A DNA stretch of 64,000 nt from positions 134,371 to 198,370 of the forward strand of contig NZ_JBEPKD010000004.1 in NCBI RefSeq assembly GCF_040544555.1, in the 5' to 3' direction. This DNA is from Halalkalibacter oceani (GTDB lineage: Bacteria; Bacillota; Bacilli; Bacillales; Bacillaceae_D). A program made the position numbers and the translations under genes. Under the pieces are notes generated by a model, which was not told where the DNA came from, ran no database searches, and worked only from the letters and a program-made list of their open reading frames with translations. Each line of letters opens with the position of its first letter. Within the stretch, counting starts at the first letter, position 1. This document shows, in pieces, positions 34,210 to 42,599 of the stretch.

Positions 34210-34246
34210 CTCACAACCTCCTTAATGAAATGATTCTCACCCTCCA

Positions 34247-34261
34247 ATGTAAGCGCATTCA
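34247..34261 (+). promoter_or_regulatory. CcpA cre site upstream of the 2HCT gene
   Basis: ATGTAAGCGCATTCA fits WTGNAANCGNWNNCW at all defined positions and lies 38 bp before the transporter start. Confidence 0.75.
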
Positions 34262-34290
34262 TTTTATCGCCAGCCTCACCTCCCTGGATC

Positions 34291-34366
34291 ATCGTATACG
34301 ATTGTAAATTAAATCCAGCCAAACAAAGCAAATCCTAACCGTAAAGCTATAAAAAGTATACGATTT
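34291..34366. promoter_or_regulatory. Two GTATACGAT sites, candidate operators of the FCD regulator
   Basis: ATCGTATACGAT (34291-34302) is a perfect palindrome; AAGTATACGATT (about 34354-34365) is a close second copy some 64 bp away. FadR-type regulators commonly bind such GTATAC-centred palindromes, so these are likely targets of the regulator encoded in the operon. Confidence 0.5.
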
Positions 34367-34439
34367 GCCATTCTCAGCTATGACATATATTTTTCTTAAA
34401 TCTAGCATGAGGCGATTTATCCCCTATTTCTCGCAACAA

Positions 34440-34482
34440 AAAAAACGTCAAGGTCGCCATCACAGGCCCTTCACGTTTTTTA
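34440..34482 (-). terminator. Terminator after the 82-residue hypothetical gene
   Basis: AACGTCAAGG (34445-34454) and CCTTCACGTT (34469-34478) pair with one mismatch; TTTTTT follows on the minus strand via the A run at 34440. Confidence 0.65.
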
Positions 34483-34499
34483 TTAACTATTCCTTTGTC

Positions 34500-34748
34500 C
34501 TAGCTGATCATCTTCCGCTGACAAATCCCCATCATTTCTTCCAGAAAGTCCTTACCGAGCGGCGTCCATGGAATTTCGATTCCTTTGCCCGGAGCAACGG
34601 CCTTTCCCTGATACTCTTTATTTTCATTTGCGGCAATGTAAATGTCCCAGCTCCATCTGTCCATTTTCAAGACAGATTTCCCTTTTTCCACTTGATCGAT
34701 TTCCGCTAAATAATAATTTTGCACCTTATACTCATTTTTTCTTTTCAT
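34500..34748 (-). CDS. Conserved-looking hypothetical protein, 82 aa
   Basis: Small soluble protein beginning MKRKNEYKVQNYYLAEIDQV and containing WSWDIYIAANENKEYQG. It is charged, with alternating hydrophobic residues in strands, and lacks signal peptide or membrane segment. Three consecutive ATG codons follow an AAAGGAGAG site; the third has the best spacing and is used here. It has its own terminator and an upstream gap of about 270 bp, so it is probably a single-gene unit. I do not recognise the family. Confidence 0.7.
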   Translation of the reverse strand: MKRKNEYKVQNYYLAEIDQVEKGKSVLKMDRWSWDIYIAANENKEYQGKAVAPGKGIEIPWTPLGKDFLEEMMGICQRKMIS

Positions 34749-35019
34749 CATCATCTCTCCTTTGCTGATAGAAGTGAATCCTTTACGTTTCCGTTTATGT
34801 AATTATTAGAATAATACAAAAACAGAACCTTCACAGCTTTTTTGTCAGATGATCTAACGGGAATTTGTCTCGAATCTGCTTTTGCCGAGGTGGCAGCAGG
34901 AGAACGACTTTCAACTCTGAACGTAAAAAAAGAGGGAAGGCAAGCCTATCCTCCTTAAAAGTGAGACACCATTCTTTTCATCCTTTTACGTATTTATCAC
35001 AATTCTCTTGGTAAAAAAC

Positions 35020-35763
35020 TTACGTCCTGTCTTTATAACTAATCGCTTCCAAATACAGCCCTTGCGCTTCGGCCATCAGGCCCGGATAGCGTTGTTTGGC
35101 CTGCAAAATCGCTGTCACATCATTTACGTCTTTTTTGCCCAGGCCGACTTCAATCAGCAGGCCGACCATTTTCCGCACCATATTATGGAGAAAGCCGTTG
35201 CCGCGGATTCGGATATCAACGAGGCCGGCCGTCTCTTCCATTTCAAGCGCGTAAATATGGCGTACCATTGATTTCTTCTTTGATTTGGCATTTGAAAAGG
35301 CTGTGAAATCATGCTCTCCTAAAAAAGCCTGGCAGGCTTGGCGCATGAGCGGCAAATCCAGCTTCTGCTCAACATGCATGCTGTACTTGCGCATAAAAGG
35401 ATGCGGATGTTCTTCATTCCATATCCGGTACAAATACGTTTTGTCTTTGACATGATAGCGCGCGTGGAAGCGCTCCGGCACAGTCTCGACGCGAGACACG
35501 CTTATATCCTGCGGTAAATATTTATTTACATACGCTTTGATTTCCGCCTCAGTGTGGTGATCAAGTTTGACATTCGCAATTTGCTTAAGAGCATGGACGC
35601 CCGCGTCAGTGCGGCTCGCTCCGATGATCTCAATCTCGCTGCCGCTCATCCTCGATAACACTTCTTCAAGCTTTCCCTGAATTGTCGCCTCCCCTTTTCC
35701 GAGTCTTTGCCAGCCCTTGTAGCGGCTGCCGTCATACTGGACAGTCAGTTTAAAATTAGCCAT
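35020..35763 (-). CDS. truA: tRNA pseudouridine(38-40) synthase TruA
   Basis: Pseudouridine synthase (247 aa) modifying positions 38-40 of the tRNA anticodon stem. The catalytic Asp is in GASRTDAGVHAL near residue 52, and FHARYHVKDKTYLYRIW and GNGFLHNMVRKMVG are family motifs. Length is typical. Here it stands alone, away from the ribosomal protein cluster (rplM/rpsI) where one TruA copy usually sits in Bacillaceae, so it may be a second paralogue. Confidence 0.95.
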   Translation of the reverse strand: MANFKLTVQYDGSRYKGWQRLGKGEATIQGKLEEVLSRMSGSEIEIIGASRTDAGVHALKQIANVKLDHHTEAEIKAYVNKYLPQDISVSRVETVPERFHARYHVKDKTYLYRIWNEEHPHPFMRKYSMHVEQKLDLPLMRQACQAFLGEHDFTAFSNAKSKKKSMVRHIYALEMEETAGLVDIRIRGNGFLHNMVRKMVGLLIEVGLGKKDVNDVTAILQAKQRYPGLMAEAQGLYLEAISYKDRT

Positions 35764-35827
35764 GTTCGTCTCCTTCTAATGATTGTGCTTCCACTTATAT
35801 CATACCTTTCTCAGCAGCACAACAGCA

Positions 35828-35876
35828 AAGGGCCTGTGCCAAAAGGTTGTTTTACCTTTGACACAGACCCTTTTAC
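35828..35876 (-). terminator. Terminator after the SLH-M14 gene
   Basis: GGGCCTGTGCCAAAAGGT (35830-35847) pairs with ACCTTTGACACAGACCC (35854-35870) with one bulge and one mismatch; loop TGTTTT. Shares the AAAAGGTTG...ACCTTT core with other hairpins. Confidence 0.75.
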
Positions 35877-35878
35877 TC

Positions 35879-38800
35879 TTATTCCAGTCCTGCTAATACT
35901 CGATACAAGAACGTCGCAAATTCTGCGCGTGTCACGGTATCCTTTGGACGATAGACCGTTTCATTTGTCAGACCGTGCTGAGCAAGAATCACAATGTCAT
36001 CCTTGTGAACACCCGCTGCCTGATCGCTATCGGAAAGATTTACCGTTTCACCTGTATTCTCAAGATCAAAAGCCCGTACAAGAATCGATGCCATTTGTTC
36101 CCGAGTTAATGGGTCGTTTGCTGCAAAACGGCCATTTGACTTCCCGTTCATAACCCCGGCATTTTCCACAGCCCAGGCGACCCGAGCATAATAATCATCG
36201 ACATTCAAATCAGTAAACGGCACTTCCGTTAACGTTGGAGGGCTCTCCAGCTGCAGAACTGTTGTCAGCAGACCGGCTCCCTGGCCACGGGATAATGCCT
36301 GGCTTGGCTTAAATGTTCCATCCGCATGCCCACTAATGATTCCTTGCTGATAAAGAGCTTCAACCGCTTCGTTAGCCCAGTGACCCGCAGGCACATCAGG
36401 GAATCGAGCTTCTCCCGGAGCAGCTTCTTCACTGGCTTCTGCAGCAAATAAGCTGTTTGCCAGTAAACGGAAGCTGTGACCTGTATGGGCACGATACGTT
36501 AAATCATTCGCAAATAACGTAAAAGGCTGCTCTTCATATGTTGTTGTAAAGGCCAGCGTTTCGCCTTGCGCTCCTTCATGTCCAGGCCACCAGCCGGCAA
36601 TAAAGAATTCGGAATCATCCGCAACGCGGGCAAGAAGCTCGCTACCCTGCGGTACTGCTGTAATCCATGAGCCTGTCGTTACATACAGCTGCTCCTCTGC
36701 GTCATAACCAGCTGTATAAGGGTGAGACGTCACATCCGCAAGAACAAGTCCTTCATGGGATAGCTCGGTAGTCGCAAAATCAAAGCCTTCAAGCAGGTTT
36801 GCTTCCTTGACTGCATTCAAAGAACGACCGCCAATTCCTACATAAGCTTTGCCGTTGATCGTATCAGGTGTCATTGCTCCTGCGTCATCGACGACAACAT
36901 CTGCTTCGTCCAGCTCAACAACCGGGAACCCAAGCTGTTCAACAACAAATTTGCTTTGCGCCGAACCAATTACAGCAACCTTAGGCTGCTCCAGCTCCCG
37001 TGTTTCGACCGTTTCTTCCACCGGTTCTACCACAAGCGTGTAATCATTGACGTAGCTTAGTAAATCGCTTGTTTGAACGAGGAAATCACCAGCGTATTCC
37101 CCGCTCGTTACTTGCTCGACTGTTCTGCCGGCTGCAAGCAAGTCGTTCACCAGTTTTACAGCGTCATTATTCGAGTTTTCAATAAAGTAATGGGAAACCG
37201 TAGACTGAATCACGGTACCCGGCTTTTCGATTGATTCTACAGCTTGTGCTGCACCGGCAAAGGCATTTTCATCACGAACTTCAATGCTGTCAAAGCCGCG
37301 CAGTGCCGGGAAGTTTACGACAATCGCATCATACATTGCTTCCCAGTCGGAAATATCCTCACCCGGATAAAGCATCGCATTGGCAAAGCCGCGCTTCGCC
37401 TGTTTCATCGGCACGACATATGTACCCGCCGGATACGTAACGCCGTTCACACTGACTTCCTCTGTTGTTTCTTCTACTTTGATTCCATTTCTTAGAAGAT
37501 ATTCAACCATATTCGTCGCTTCTAATACATTCTTTTGCAGCTGCTCATCAACAGGAATTACATAATATTCCGGGAAGAAGTTCTCATGTTCCCCGCGAAT
37601 ACGTCCAATCTCTTCTCCTGCCTGATTGACAAACCATGGATCGACGGCGCGGTTATCCTCGCCATCAACTCCGCGTTTGAACAAAGTAAGCTGATCTTTG
37701 AATAAATCATCTTTATTTTTCAATACATAATCAGTTGCACCAAGTCCGACATGGACAGCAGCGTACAATGAATCCTGGCTTAAATCCGGCACTTCTACCG
37801 TATGCCCAAGAGAACCATGCAGCATTGTAAAAATAGCCGTATACGCCGGAGTCATATCATCCCAGCCATTTTCATAGTCAAAAAGCGGAATGAGGTAGGA
37901 GTCAATATCGGAATTGGCTACTCCGGCACGTCCCATCGCATGCGCCTGCTCAACCATATTATCAACGAGTAAATCATACTCAAAGTTTGGATTATGCGGC
38001 GGAGTGGCCGGCTCAATTAAAAATCCTTTCACATATCCGTGAATATCAATAAAGGAAAGCGGCGTCCATTTCGCAATTTCCTCGTTTACTGCAATAGTCT
38101 CAACCTGAGTTTGATAAGCATTATCCCGATTCAAATCAAAACCATTGGCGTTTGCTCTCGTGTTTGCTACACGCCCATCCGGATTATGAGTAAAGTTGAA
38201 CAAAATAATAAGGTGATCAAGCACGTCATCGACATTTAACGTAACTGTGTGCTCCGCTCCGTTCTCATCTGTCGTCTGAAACGTCACTTCTTCTTCCAGC
38301 GCAAGCTTATTCAGCAATTCGATTTGCGCGTCGATCCCTTCCACTTCGTCCGGGTGAATATTATTAAACCAAATCGGAATTTGATAATCTCCCATCGTGC
38401 CATTCTCTAATTTTTCTAAAATCTCAGCCGGATTTTCTAATGCAGTCGGCAATGTTTCATCTAAATACTTCTCTACTGCCTGCTCATCTCTTGCCAGCAC
38501 GACAAAATGAATATCGCGTCCTTCCGCACTTTCGCCAAGCTTTTTGTACTCTAAATAGCGATCACGATCCGCTTCAGCAAATACCTGATCGATCGCCGGC
38601 TTGATTTCTTCATACGTCCGGAATTCATCATAAACATTCAGCTTCATTTCAGCTGACGCAACTTGATCCGTTGCCGGGTCATGAAGCGTTAAAGCGTATT
38701 CCCCGATCAGCTCAGGATAAAGAACACGAATGTTTCTTGGTGATAAATCCGTTGTTCCATAAGGAAGACCGAATTCGATCTCTGCTTCAATTGTCGTAGA

Positions 38801-39130
38801 ATCTCCGACATAGGCAGGCTCCCGAACGACTGTTATGTAGGCATCGCCCGAATAATCACCGGCATCACTATCCCACTGCTTCCAGTCAGATAAAGCTTTT
38901 CCGCCAAATGACCATTCCAATCCGTCCAGGTCAATACGTTCCCCGAAATCAACCTGAACCTCTATCGTTCTTTCTTCCGTTATTGCTAAGAGAGATTGGC
39001 TAACGTCAAGCTCAACGGATCCCTCTACTTGTGCACTCTCTGTACTACCAGCAGCCTGTATCGCTTCAGCTGGAAGGATGACCGTCAAGGCAATCAGCAT
39101 CGCCATCCACAGTGTGAGTAATTTTTTCAT
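35879..39130 (-). CDS. Secreted M14 zinc carboxypeptidase with C-terminal S-layer homology domains
   Basis: Large surface peptidase (1083 aa). Signal peptide residues about 1-27 (MKKLLTLWMAMLIALTVILP), an N-terminal beta-rich region to about 190, then an M14 domain: ESAEGRDIHFV, zinc residues in NNIHPDEVEG (H and E), THNPDGRVANTRANANGFDL with DLNRDN, and the third zinc His in FIDIHGYV. A long middle region of unclear fold follows. Three SLH motifs (about 900-1083, e.g. FPDVPAGHWANEAVEALYQQ and TDLNVDDYYARVAWAVENAG) should anchor it non-covalently to pyruvylated wall polymer. Very acidic, as in salt-adapted exoproteins. A 17 bp hairpin lies in its leader. Confidence 0.92.
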   Translation of the reverse strand: MKKLLTLWMAMLIALTVILPAEAIQAAGSTESAQVEGSVELDVSQSLLAITEERTIEVQVDFGERIDLDGLEWSFGGKALSDWKQWDSDAGDYSGDAYITVVREPAYVGDSTTIEAEIEFGLPYGTTDLSPRNIRVLYPELIGEYALTLHDPATDQVASAEMKLNVYDEFRTYEEIKPAIDQVFAEADRDRYLEYKKLGESAEGRDIHFVVLARDEQAVEKYLDETLPTALENPAEILEKLENGTMGDYQIPIWFNNIHPDEVEGIDAQIELLNKLALEEEVTFQTTDENGAEHTVTLNVDDVLDHLIILFNFTHNPDGRVANTRANANGFDLNRDNAYQTQVETIAVNEEIAKWTPLSFIDIHGYVKGFLIEPATPPHNPNFEYDLLVDNMVEQAHAMGRAGVANSDIDSYLIPLFDYENGWDDMTPAYTAIFTMLHGSLGHTVEVPDLSQDSLYAAVHVGLGATDYVLKNKDDLFKDQLTLFKRGVDGEDNRAVDPWFVNQAGEEIGRIRGEHENFFPEYYVIPVDEQLQKNVLEATNMVEYLLRNGIKVEETTEEVSVNGVTYPAGTYVVPMKQAKRGFANAMLYPGEDISDWEAMYDAIVVNFPALRGFDSIEVRDENAFAGAAQAVESIEKPGTVIQSTVSHYFIENSNNDAVKLVNDLLAAGRTVEQVTSGEYAGDFLVQTSDLLSYVNDYTLVVEPVEETVETRELEQPKVAVIGSAQSKFVVEQLGFPVVELDEADVVVDDAGAMTPDTINGKAYVGIGGRSLNAVKEANLLEGFDFATTELSHEGLVLADVTSHPYTAGYDAEEQLYVTTGSWITAVPQGSELLARVADDSEFFIAGWWPGHEGAQGETLAFTTTYEEQPFTLFANDLTYRAHTGHSFRLLANSLFAAEASEEAAPGEARFPDVPAGHWANEAVEALYQQGIISGHADGTFKPSQALSRGQGAGLLTTVLQLESPPTLTEVPFTDLNVDDYYARVAWAVENAGVMNGKSNGRFAANDPLTREQMASILVRAFDLENTGETVNLSDSDQAAGVHKDDIVILAQHGLTNETVYRPKDTVTRAEFATFLYRVLAGLE

Positions 39131-39150
39131 CTGTCATCTCCTCCTCTTCG

Positions 39151-39188
39151 TTTCTCTATCATTTTATGAAAATAAAATGATAGAGAAA
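39151..39188 (-). promoter_or_regulatory. Perfect 17 bp hairpin in the leader of the SLH-M14 gene
   Basis: TTTCTCTATCATTTTAT (39151-39167), loop GAAA, and the exact complement (39172-39188). It is some 10 bp upstream of the GGAGGAG ribosome site. Strand symmetry and the absence of a T run argue against a terminator; a 5' mRNA-stabilising stem is likely. Confidence 0.6.
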
Positions 39189-39585
39189 ACTATACCATAA
39201 AATTTCGCCCACAAAAATATTAATCATGCAAAATGGCGAATTTTCATTCATTTCTTTCTTATAATTTCCTAAAAACCTTCAAATTTCTTCTCGCAGACTA
39301 TTAGACTATTATGATAGATTTATGTCGAAAAACAAAAAAGAAGCAGAACTTTTGTCTAAAAATCATTAAATTTCAACATTTCTCTTGCCAAGCCCGAAAT
39401 TTGTTATAAAATAAAGAAAATGGTTATTGTAAATATTCTGAAAAATAGACAATAACCGCAATTCTTGTTGAAGTTTATCTCTTTTTTGGATATAACTAAA
39501 TCATACTATCTCTACTAGGTTGTCGTGTGCTTCTATTCGATTTCACAACACTCCCTTAGTACTTAGCTTAAAGGAGAAATGAAAG
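39189..39585. other. A+T-rich intergenic region before the agr-like locus
   Basis: About 400 bp, visibly richer in A+T than the surroundings, between the divergent SLH gene and the agr-like cassette. It should hold both promoters. I see no clear paired AgrA-type direct repeats and no ORF. Confidence 0.5.
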
Positions 39586-40845
39586 ATGCACCCTCTATTA
39601 ACGTTCTGTATTTCAGCACTTGAATGGTTTGCGTTATTAACATTTCCATTTGTCTTTATCGGCTACCGTTATCGACAATATGTGAAAAAGATCATCGTTC
39701 TCTCAGTCATAATGAGCATCATCTCATTATTGCTACATTATACCAATTTACATCTCACCATCGTCATCGCCCTGCAAATGATTCTGATCTTTTTGATAGC
39801 CAAGCCGTTGTTTAAAATGTCTAGCCTTGAGACTTTACTATTAACTGGTATGGGCTATGGATTCTACACATTCGTACATATTATTGGAATTGAACTTTTT
39901 CTTTTAATGCTGTCCAATAGTTACTCTGAAATTGTTCTCACTACTCATGCTTACCTTCTTCAACTTACATCCTTTTTTATTGTTATTATGCTTTCAGTCA
40001 TTATTAGTCTCGGCAATTACCATTTAATTGAATTATATCGACATCTTAAATTAAATGAAATCAATAAAAAAGGTAAGATTATCATTTATTTAAATTCATT
40101 TTTAACCTACTTCTTTATTTGTTTAGCATCATTTGTCATGATAGCTGAAAATTTACGTTATCGATATGCGTTTATCTTACTTAGCATTGTTGTTTTATTT
40201 ATGATTATTTCGATCTATCTTATATTGCATCATCAGTTTCAGAAAAAGAGACTGGTCGAAGCAAAGAAGTTTTATTTCGATCAGGAAGAACAAGTTTCTG
40301 TCTATATTGAAAATATTCAAAAAGAATTACTAAGCTCTTATAAAGTGATGCAGAAGCTTTATGAAAATAATTCTTTCGAACTAAGCAAAGAATATTTCGA
40401 ACAGCATTTACTTCCCAAGAGCAAAAGGCATAAAAATTTCGCAATTGATCCAAAGATCAGATCTAAAGATGAGATATTATATGCATTTTTAATTAATAAA
40501 AGGAAACTCGCCAACCTCCTTGGCGTTTCTATATCTACATCAATTGATCTTAAATATCATATTCCCGTTACATTACAGCACATTCAATTTCTAAGTAATA
40601 TTGTCGATGATTTACTTTTCTCTTTATACGAGTCCACTCACTATGATGAAAAGCATATTCATTTGAAAATTCATTCTTCACAAGATCAAATAGTTTACAA
40701 CATTACAAGTAATTTAATTTTTGAGAATAACAAAAAACAAGGTAAAATTTACGATGCTATTACAGGATTCAAAAAAAGCAAGGCAGTAATTGAGTCAACC
40801 TTTAATCCAGTTAAGCTATCGATTAGTTGTGAAAAACTATTATAG
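39586..40845 (+). CDS. AgrC-like membrane receptor, degenerate histidine kinase
   Basis: Protein of 419 aa with six or seven membrane segments (residues about 8-215) and a cytoplasmic part laid out like AgrC: a dimerisation region (VSVYIENIQKELLSSYKVMQ...YFEQHLLP) followed by a GHKL-like region (HIQFLSNIVDDLLFSLYES). The phospho-acceptor motif R-H-D-Y-x-N is absent; the position reads YIENIQ. The N box is NIVDD, and no G boxes (GxGL) are found before the protein ends. So it may bind peptide but should not phosphorylate itself. ATG after AAAGGAG. It is 13 bp before agrB. An alternative is a real kinase of a very divergent type. Confidence 0.75.
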   Translation: MHPLLTFCISALEWFALLTFPFVFIGYRYRQYVKKIIVLSVIMSIISLLLHYTNLHLTIVIALQMILIFLIAKPLFKMSSLETLLLTGMGYGFYTFVHIIGIELFLLMLSNSYSEIVLTTHAYLLQLTSFFIVIMLSVIISLGNYHLIELYRHLKLNEINKKGKIIIYLNSFLTYFFICLASFVMIAENLRYRYAFILLSIVVLFMIISIYLILHHQFQKKRLVEAKKFYFDQEEQVSVYIENIQKELLSSYKVMQKLYENNSFELSKEYFEQHLLPKSKRHKNFAIDPKIRSKDEILYAFLINKRKLANLLGVSISTSIDLKYHIPVTLQHIQFLSNIVDDLLFSLYESTHYDEKHIHLKIHSSQDQIVYNITSNLIFENNKKQGKIYDAITGFKKSKAVIESTFNPVKLSISCEKLL

Positions 40846-40858
40846 CGAGGTGGGGCAA

Positions 40859-41452
40859 ATGATAGAAAAATGGGCAATTATTGCAGCCAATAAGATCAAA
40901 CAAATGAATCCGGAAGAAACAGCCCCACACGATGTTCTCGTATTTGGCTTTACAATTTTCATTAATTTATTCATAACTTTTTCATTAATTATTGTTGCTG
41001 GTTTCTTATTAGGAAAACCTCTTCTCTCGTTGCAAATCGCAGTGGGATTTATGACTTTAAGAATTTTAACTGGCGGCGCTCACTTAGATCGTTCGTTAGC
41101 TTGCTCAATAAACAGCCTTTGTCTTGTTGTTCTCTTTCTATGGCTACCTATAACAAATGGATTAATTCTAGTTTATGCAGCGATTGCTCTTCTTCTGATC
41201 GTCCGTTTTGCTCCTTATTATGAACCTCATCAGATGAAGCATTCTGCGGAGTGGGAAGCCAAAAAGAAAAAAGCTGCAATAGGTTGTGTTGGTTTATCAC
41301 TAATCCTTTTCTTTACGCTGCAAACCCCCGGCTTTGTCACTGGGGCCTTACTTCAGGCTTTACTGCTGACCCCTTTTGGGATTTCAGCGACTCATAAATT
41401 AAATACGTTTACTAATAAAGGAGGTGAATATCTTGAAAAAAGAACTAGCTAA
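40859..41452 (+). CDS. agrB: AgrB-like accessory gene regulator, propeptide-processing membrane protease
   Basis: Integral membrane cysteine protease (197 aa, five or six hydrophobic segments) that cleaves and cyclises an AgrD propeptide. The catalytic pair is in the family motif TGGAHLDRSLAC: His75 and Cys82 are six residues apart, as in staphylococcal AgrB. The segment KLNTF near the C-terminus and overall length also fit. The ATG at 40859 follows GCGAGGTGGGG; an earlier in-frame start would overlap the upstream gene by 56 bp. Its 3' end overlaps the agrD-like gene by 20 bp in another frame. Confidence 0.92.
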   Translation: MIEKWAIIAANKIKQMNPEETAPHDVLVFGFTIFINLFITFSLIIVAGFLLGKPLLSLQIAVGFMTLRILTGGAHLDRSLACSINSLCLVVLFLWLPITNGLILVYAAIALLLIVRFAPYYEPHQMKHSAEWEAKKKKAAIGCVGLSLILFFTLQTPGFVTGALLQALLLTPFGISATHKLNTFTNKGGEYLEKRTS

Positions 41453-41558
41453 GTACATTTCTAAAGCAACAACTGTTTGTTCTTCTGCATTTGTGCAAGC
41501 ATCAAGTCCTTTTACTCACGCTCCGAAGATTCCAGAAAGCTTGAAAAAGCAAAAGTAA
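41433..41558 (+). CDS. agrD: AgrD-like cyclic autoinducer propeptide
   Basis: Propeptide of 41 aa that starts with TTG after a strong AAAGGAGGTGAATATC site. Three AgrD parts are visible: a basic amphipathic N-terminus (MKKELAKYISKATTVCSSAF), a short central segment (VQASSPFTH), and a charged C-terminal recognition tail (PKIPESLKKQK), which compares with the PKEL tail of staphylococcal AgrD. The only Cys (residue 16) is too far from the tail for a five-membered thiolactone; Ser24 or Ser25 could give a lactone ring such as SSPFT or SPFTH. Its position after agrB, with overlap, supports the call. A strong terminator follows. Confidence 0.85.
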   Translation: MKKELAKYISKATTVCSSAFVQASSPFTHAPKIPESLKKQK

Positions 41559-41570
41559 TGGAAAACAAAA

Positions 41571-41609
41571 AAGCTGTCCAAGGTCGTAAAGACCCCGGAC
41601 GGCTTTTTT
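41571..41609 (+). terminator. Terminator of the agr-like operon
   Basis: AGCTGTCC pairs with GGACGGCT and an inner GGTC/GACC stem closes a GTAAA loop; TTTTTTGCTTTTT follows. It lies 12 bp after the agrD stop and shows that no further gene belongs to the operon. Confidence 0.88.
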
Positions 41610-41614
41610 GCTTT

Positions 41615-42547
41615 TTATCGTGAAAAGCGTCCCCTTTGACGGAGCAGCTCGCGGTGCAAAAGTGGATCTTTTTCAAAGGGAGCGCGTCCGTGTAACCAAA
41701 ACAGATTGTTGAGCATCACTAAATCCCCAACTGGTAATGTTAATTCGATGACGCTTTGATCGTTTTCCATTGAAGCGGACAAGTCTTTTAAATACTTGGC
41801 CTGTTCAATTGTTTCTGAGTGAACAAATTGGTCGATAAAACAGATGCATGGCTTATTTTGCTGTTGGAAAAATGTCGTCCGTTTGATCTCCTGGCTGACA
41901 TTTTTACTTGGCGGCGCTTTATAGGTGAATTCATGAGAAGCCAATGGATGGCTTGCGAAGTGTTCAAGCTCCTGCCAGTCATCGAGATGAAGCAGTCTTG
42001 ATTCACCTCCGCGCGCGTGTTCTTCCTGCATCTTCATCATTAGCAGCCAATCCGTCGGTTCATCGACAAAGGTGCCGTCTGTATGCAATGTAAACAAACG
42101 ATAGGCCTGCCTTAAATAGGAATCACTCTCGTCAGTATCCTTGACAGAGAAGCGGGCATAGAATTTATTTGACATTGCGTCATGGTTGGGCAACCCGGCA
42201 AGATGAGCCAGTGCTGTGGAAAAAATAACAAACTCATCTAAATCAGCGCTTTCTCCTTGTACGCCAATGGTAAATCCTCCTGTCTGACGATCATGAAGAA
42301 TGCTTCTAACCACATCCTGGAGATCAGTCCCTGCTTCCTGCAAAAGATAACCGGCTACCATATGTCGTTCATAAGGTGTATATTCCAGCCGCTGCACCGA
42401 AATGTTCTTTCTTCGTACTTGCTCAAAAAAACGCGCAATAACGCCCGGCTTCATTTCAATATGGAACAATCGCTTACTTTGCGGGTGAACCTGCACCTCA
42501 TATCCCTTTCCAGTTACCAGCTTTTCTTTTTGCTCCATCAGACTCAT
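41615..42547 (-). CDS. glaH: Glutarate 2-hydroxylase GlaH (CsiD family)
   Basis: Fe(II)/2-oxoglutarate-dependent dioxygenase (310 aa) that converts glutarate to L-2-hydroxyglutarate in lysine degradation. Iron ligands are in LFTLHTDGTFVDEPTDWLLM (H and D) and the distal His in LNNLFWLHGRAPF; the 2-oxoglutarate arginine is in the C-terminal RRELLRQRG-like segment (LHRELLRQRG). AAPPSKNVS-like sequence (KAPPSKNVSQE) is a CsiD hallmark. An ATG (42547) and a GTG just before it share one ribosome site; either is possible. The usual partners lhgO, gabD and gabT are not adjacent. A structured leader precedes it. Confidence 0.9.
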   Translation of the reverse strand: MSLMEQKEKLVTGKGYEVQVHPQSKRLFHIEMKPGVIARFFEQVRRKNISVQRLEYTPYERHMVAGYLLQEAGTDLQDVVRSILHDRQTGGFTIGVQGESADLDEFVIFSTALAHLAGLPNHDAMSNKFYARFSVKDTDESDSYLRQAYRLFTLHTDGTFVDEPTDWLLMMKMQEEHARGGESRLLHLDDWQELEHFASHPLASHEFTYKAPPSKNVSQEIKRTTFFQQQNKPCICFIDQFVHSETIEQAKYLKDLSASMENDQSVIELTLPVGDLVMLNNLFWLHGRAPFEKDPLLHRELLRQRGRFSR

Positions 42548-42599
42548 CACGTTTCTTCCCCTTTCTCATGTTAAAATCGCTCTTAAACGAATTCAACAA

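Noticed and set aside
40220..41600. A response regulator (AgrA/LytTR) expected next to agrBD
   Set aside because: No such ORF exists on either strand; the operon ends at a terminator and the next gene is glaH.
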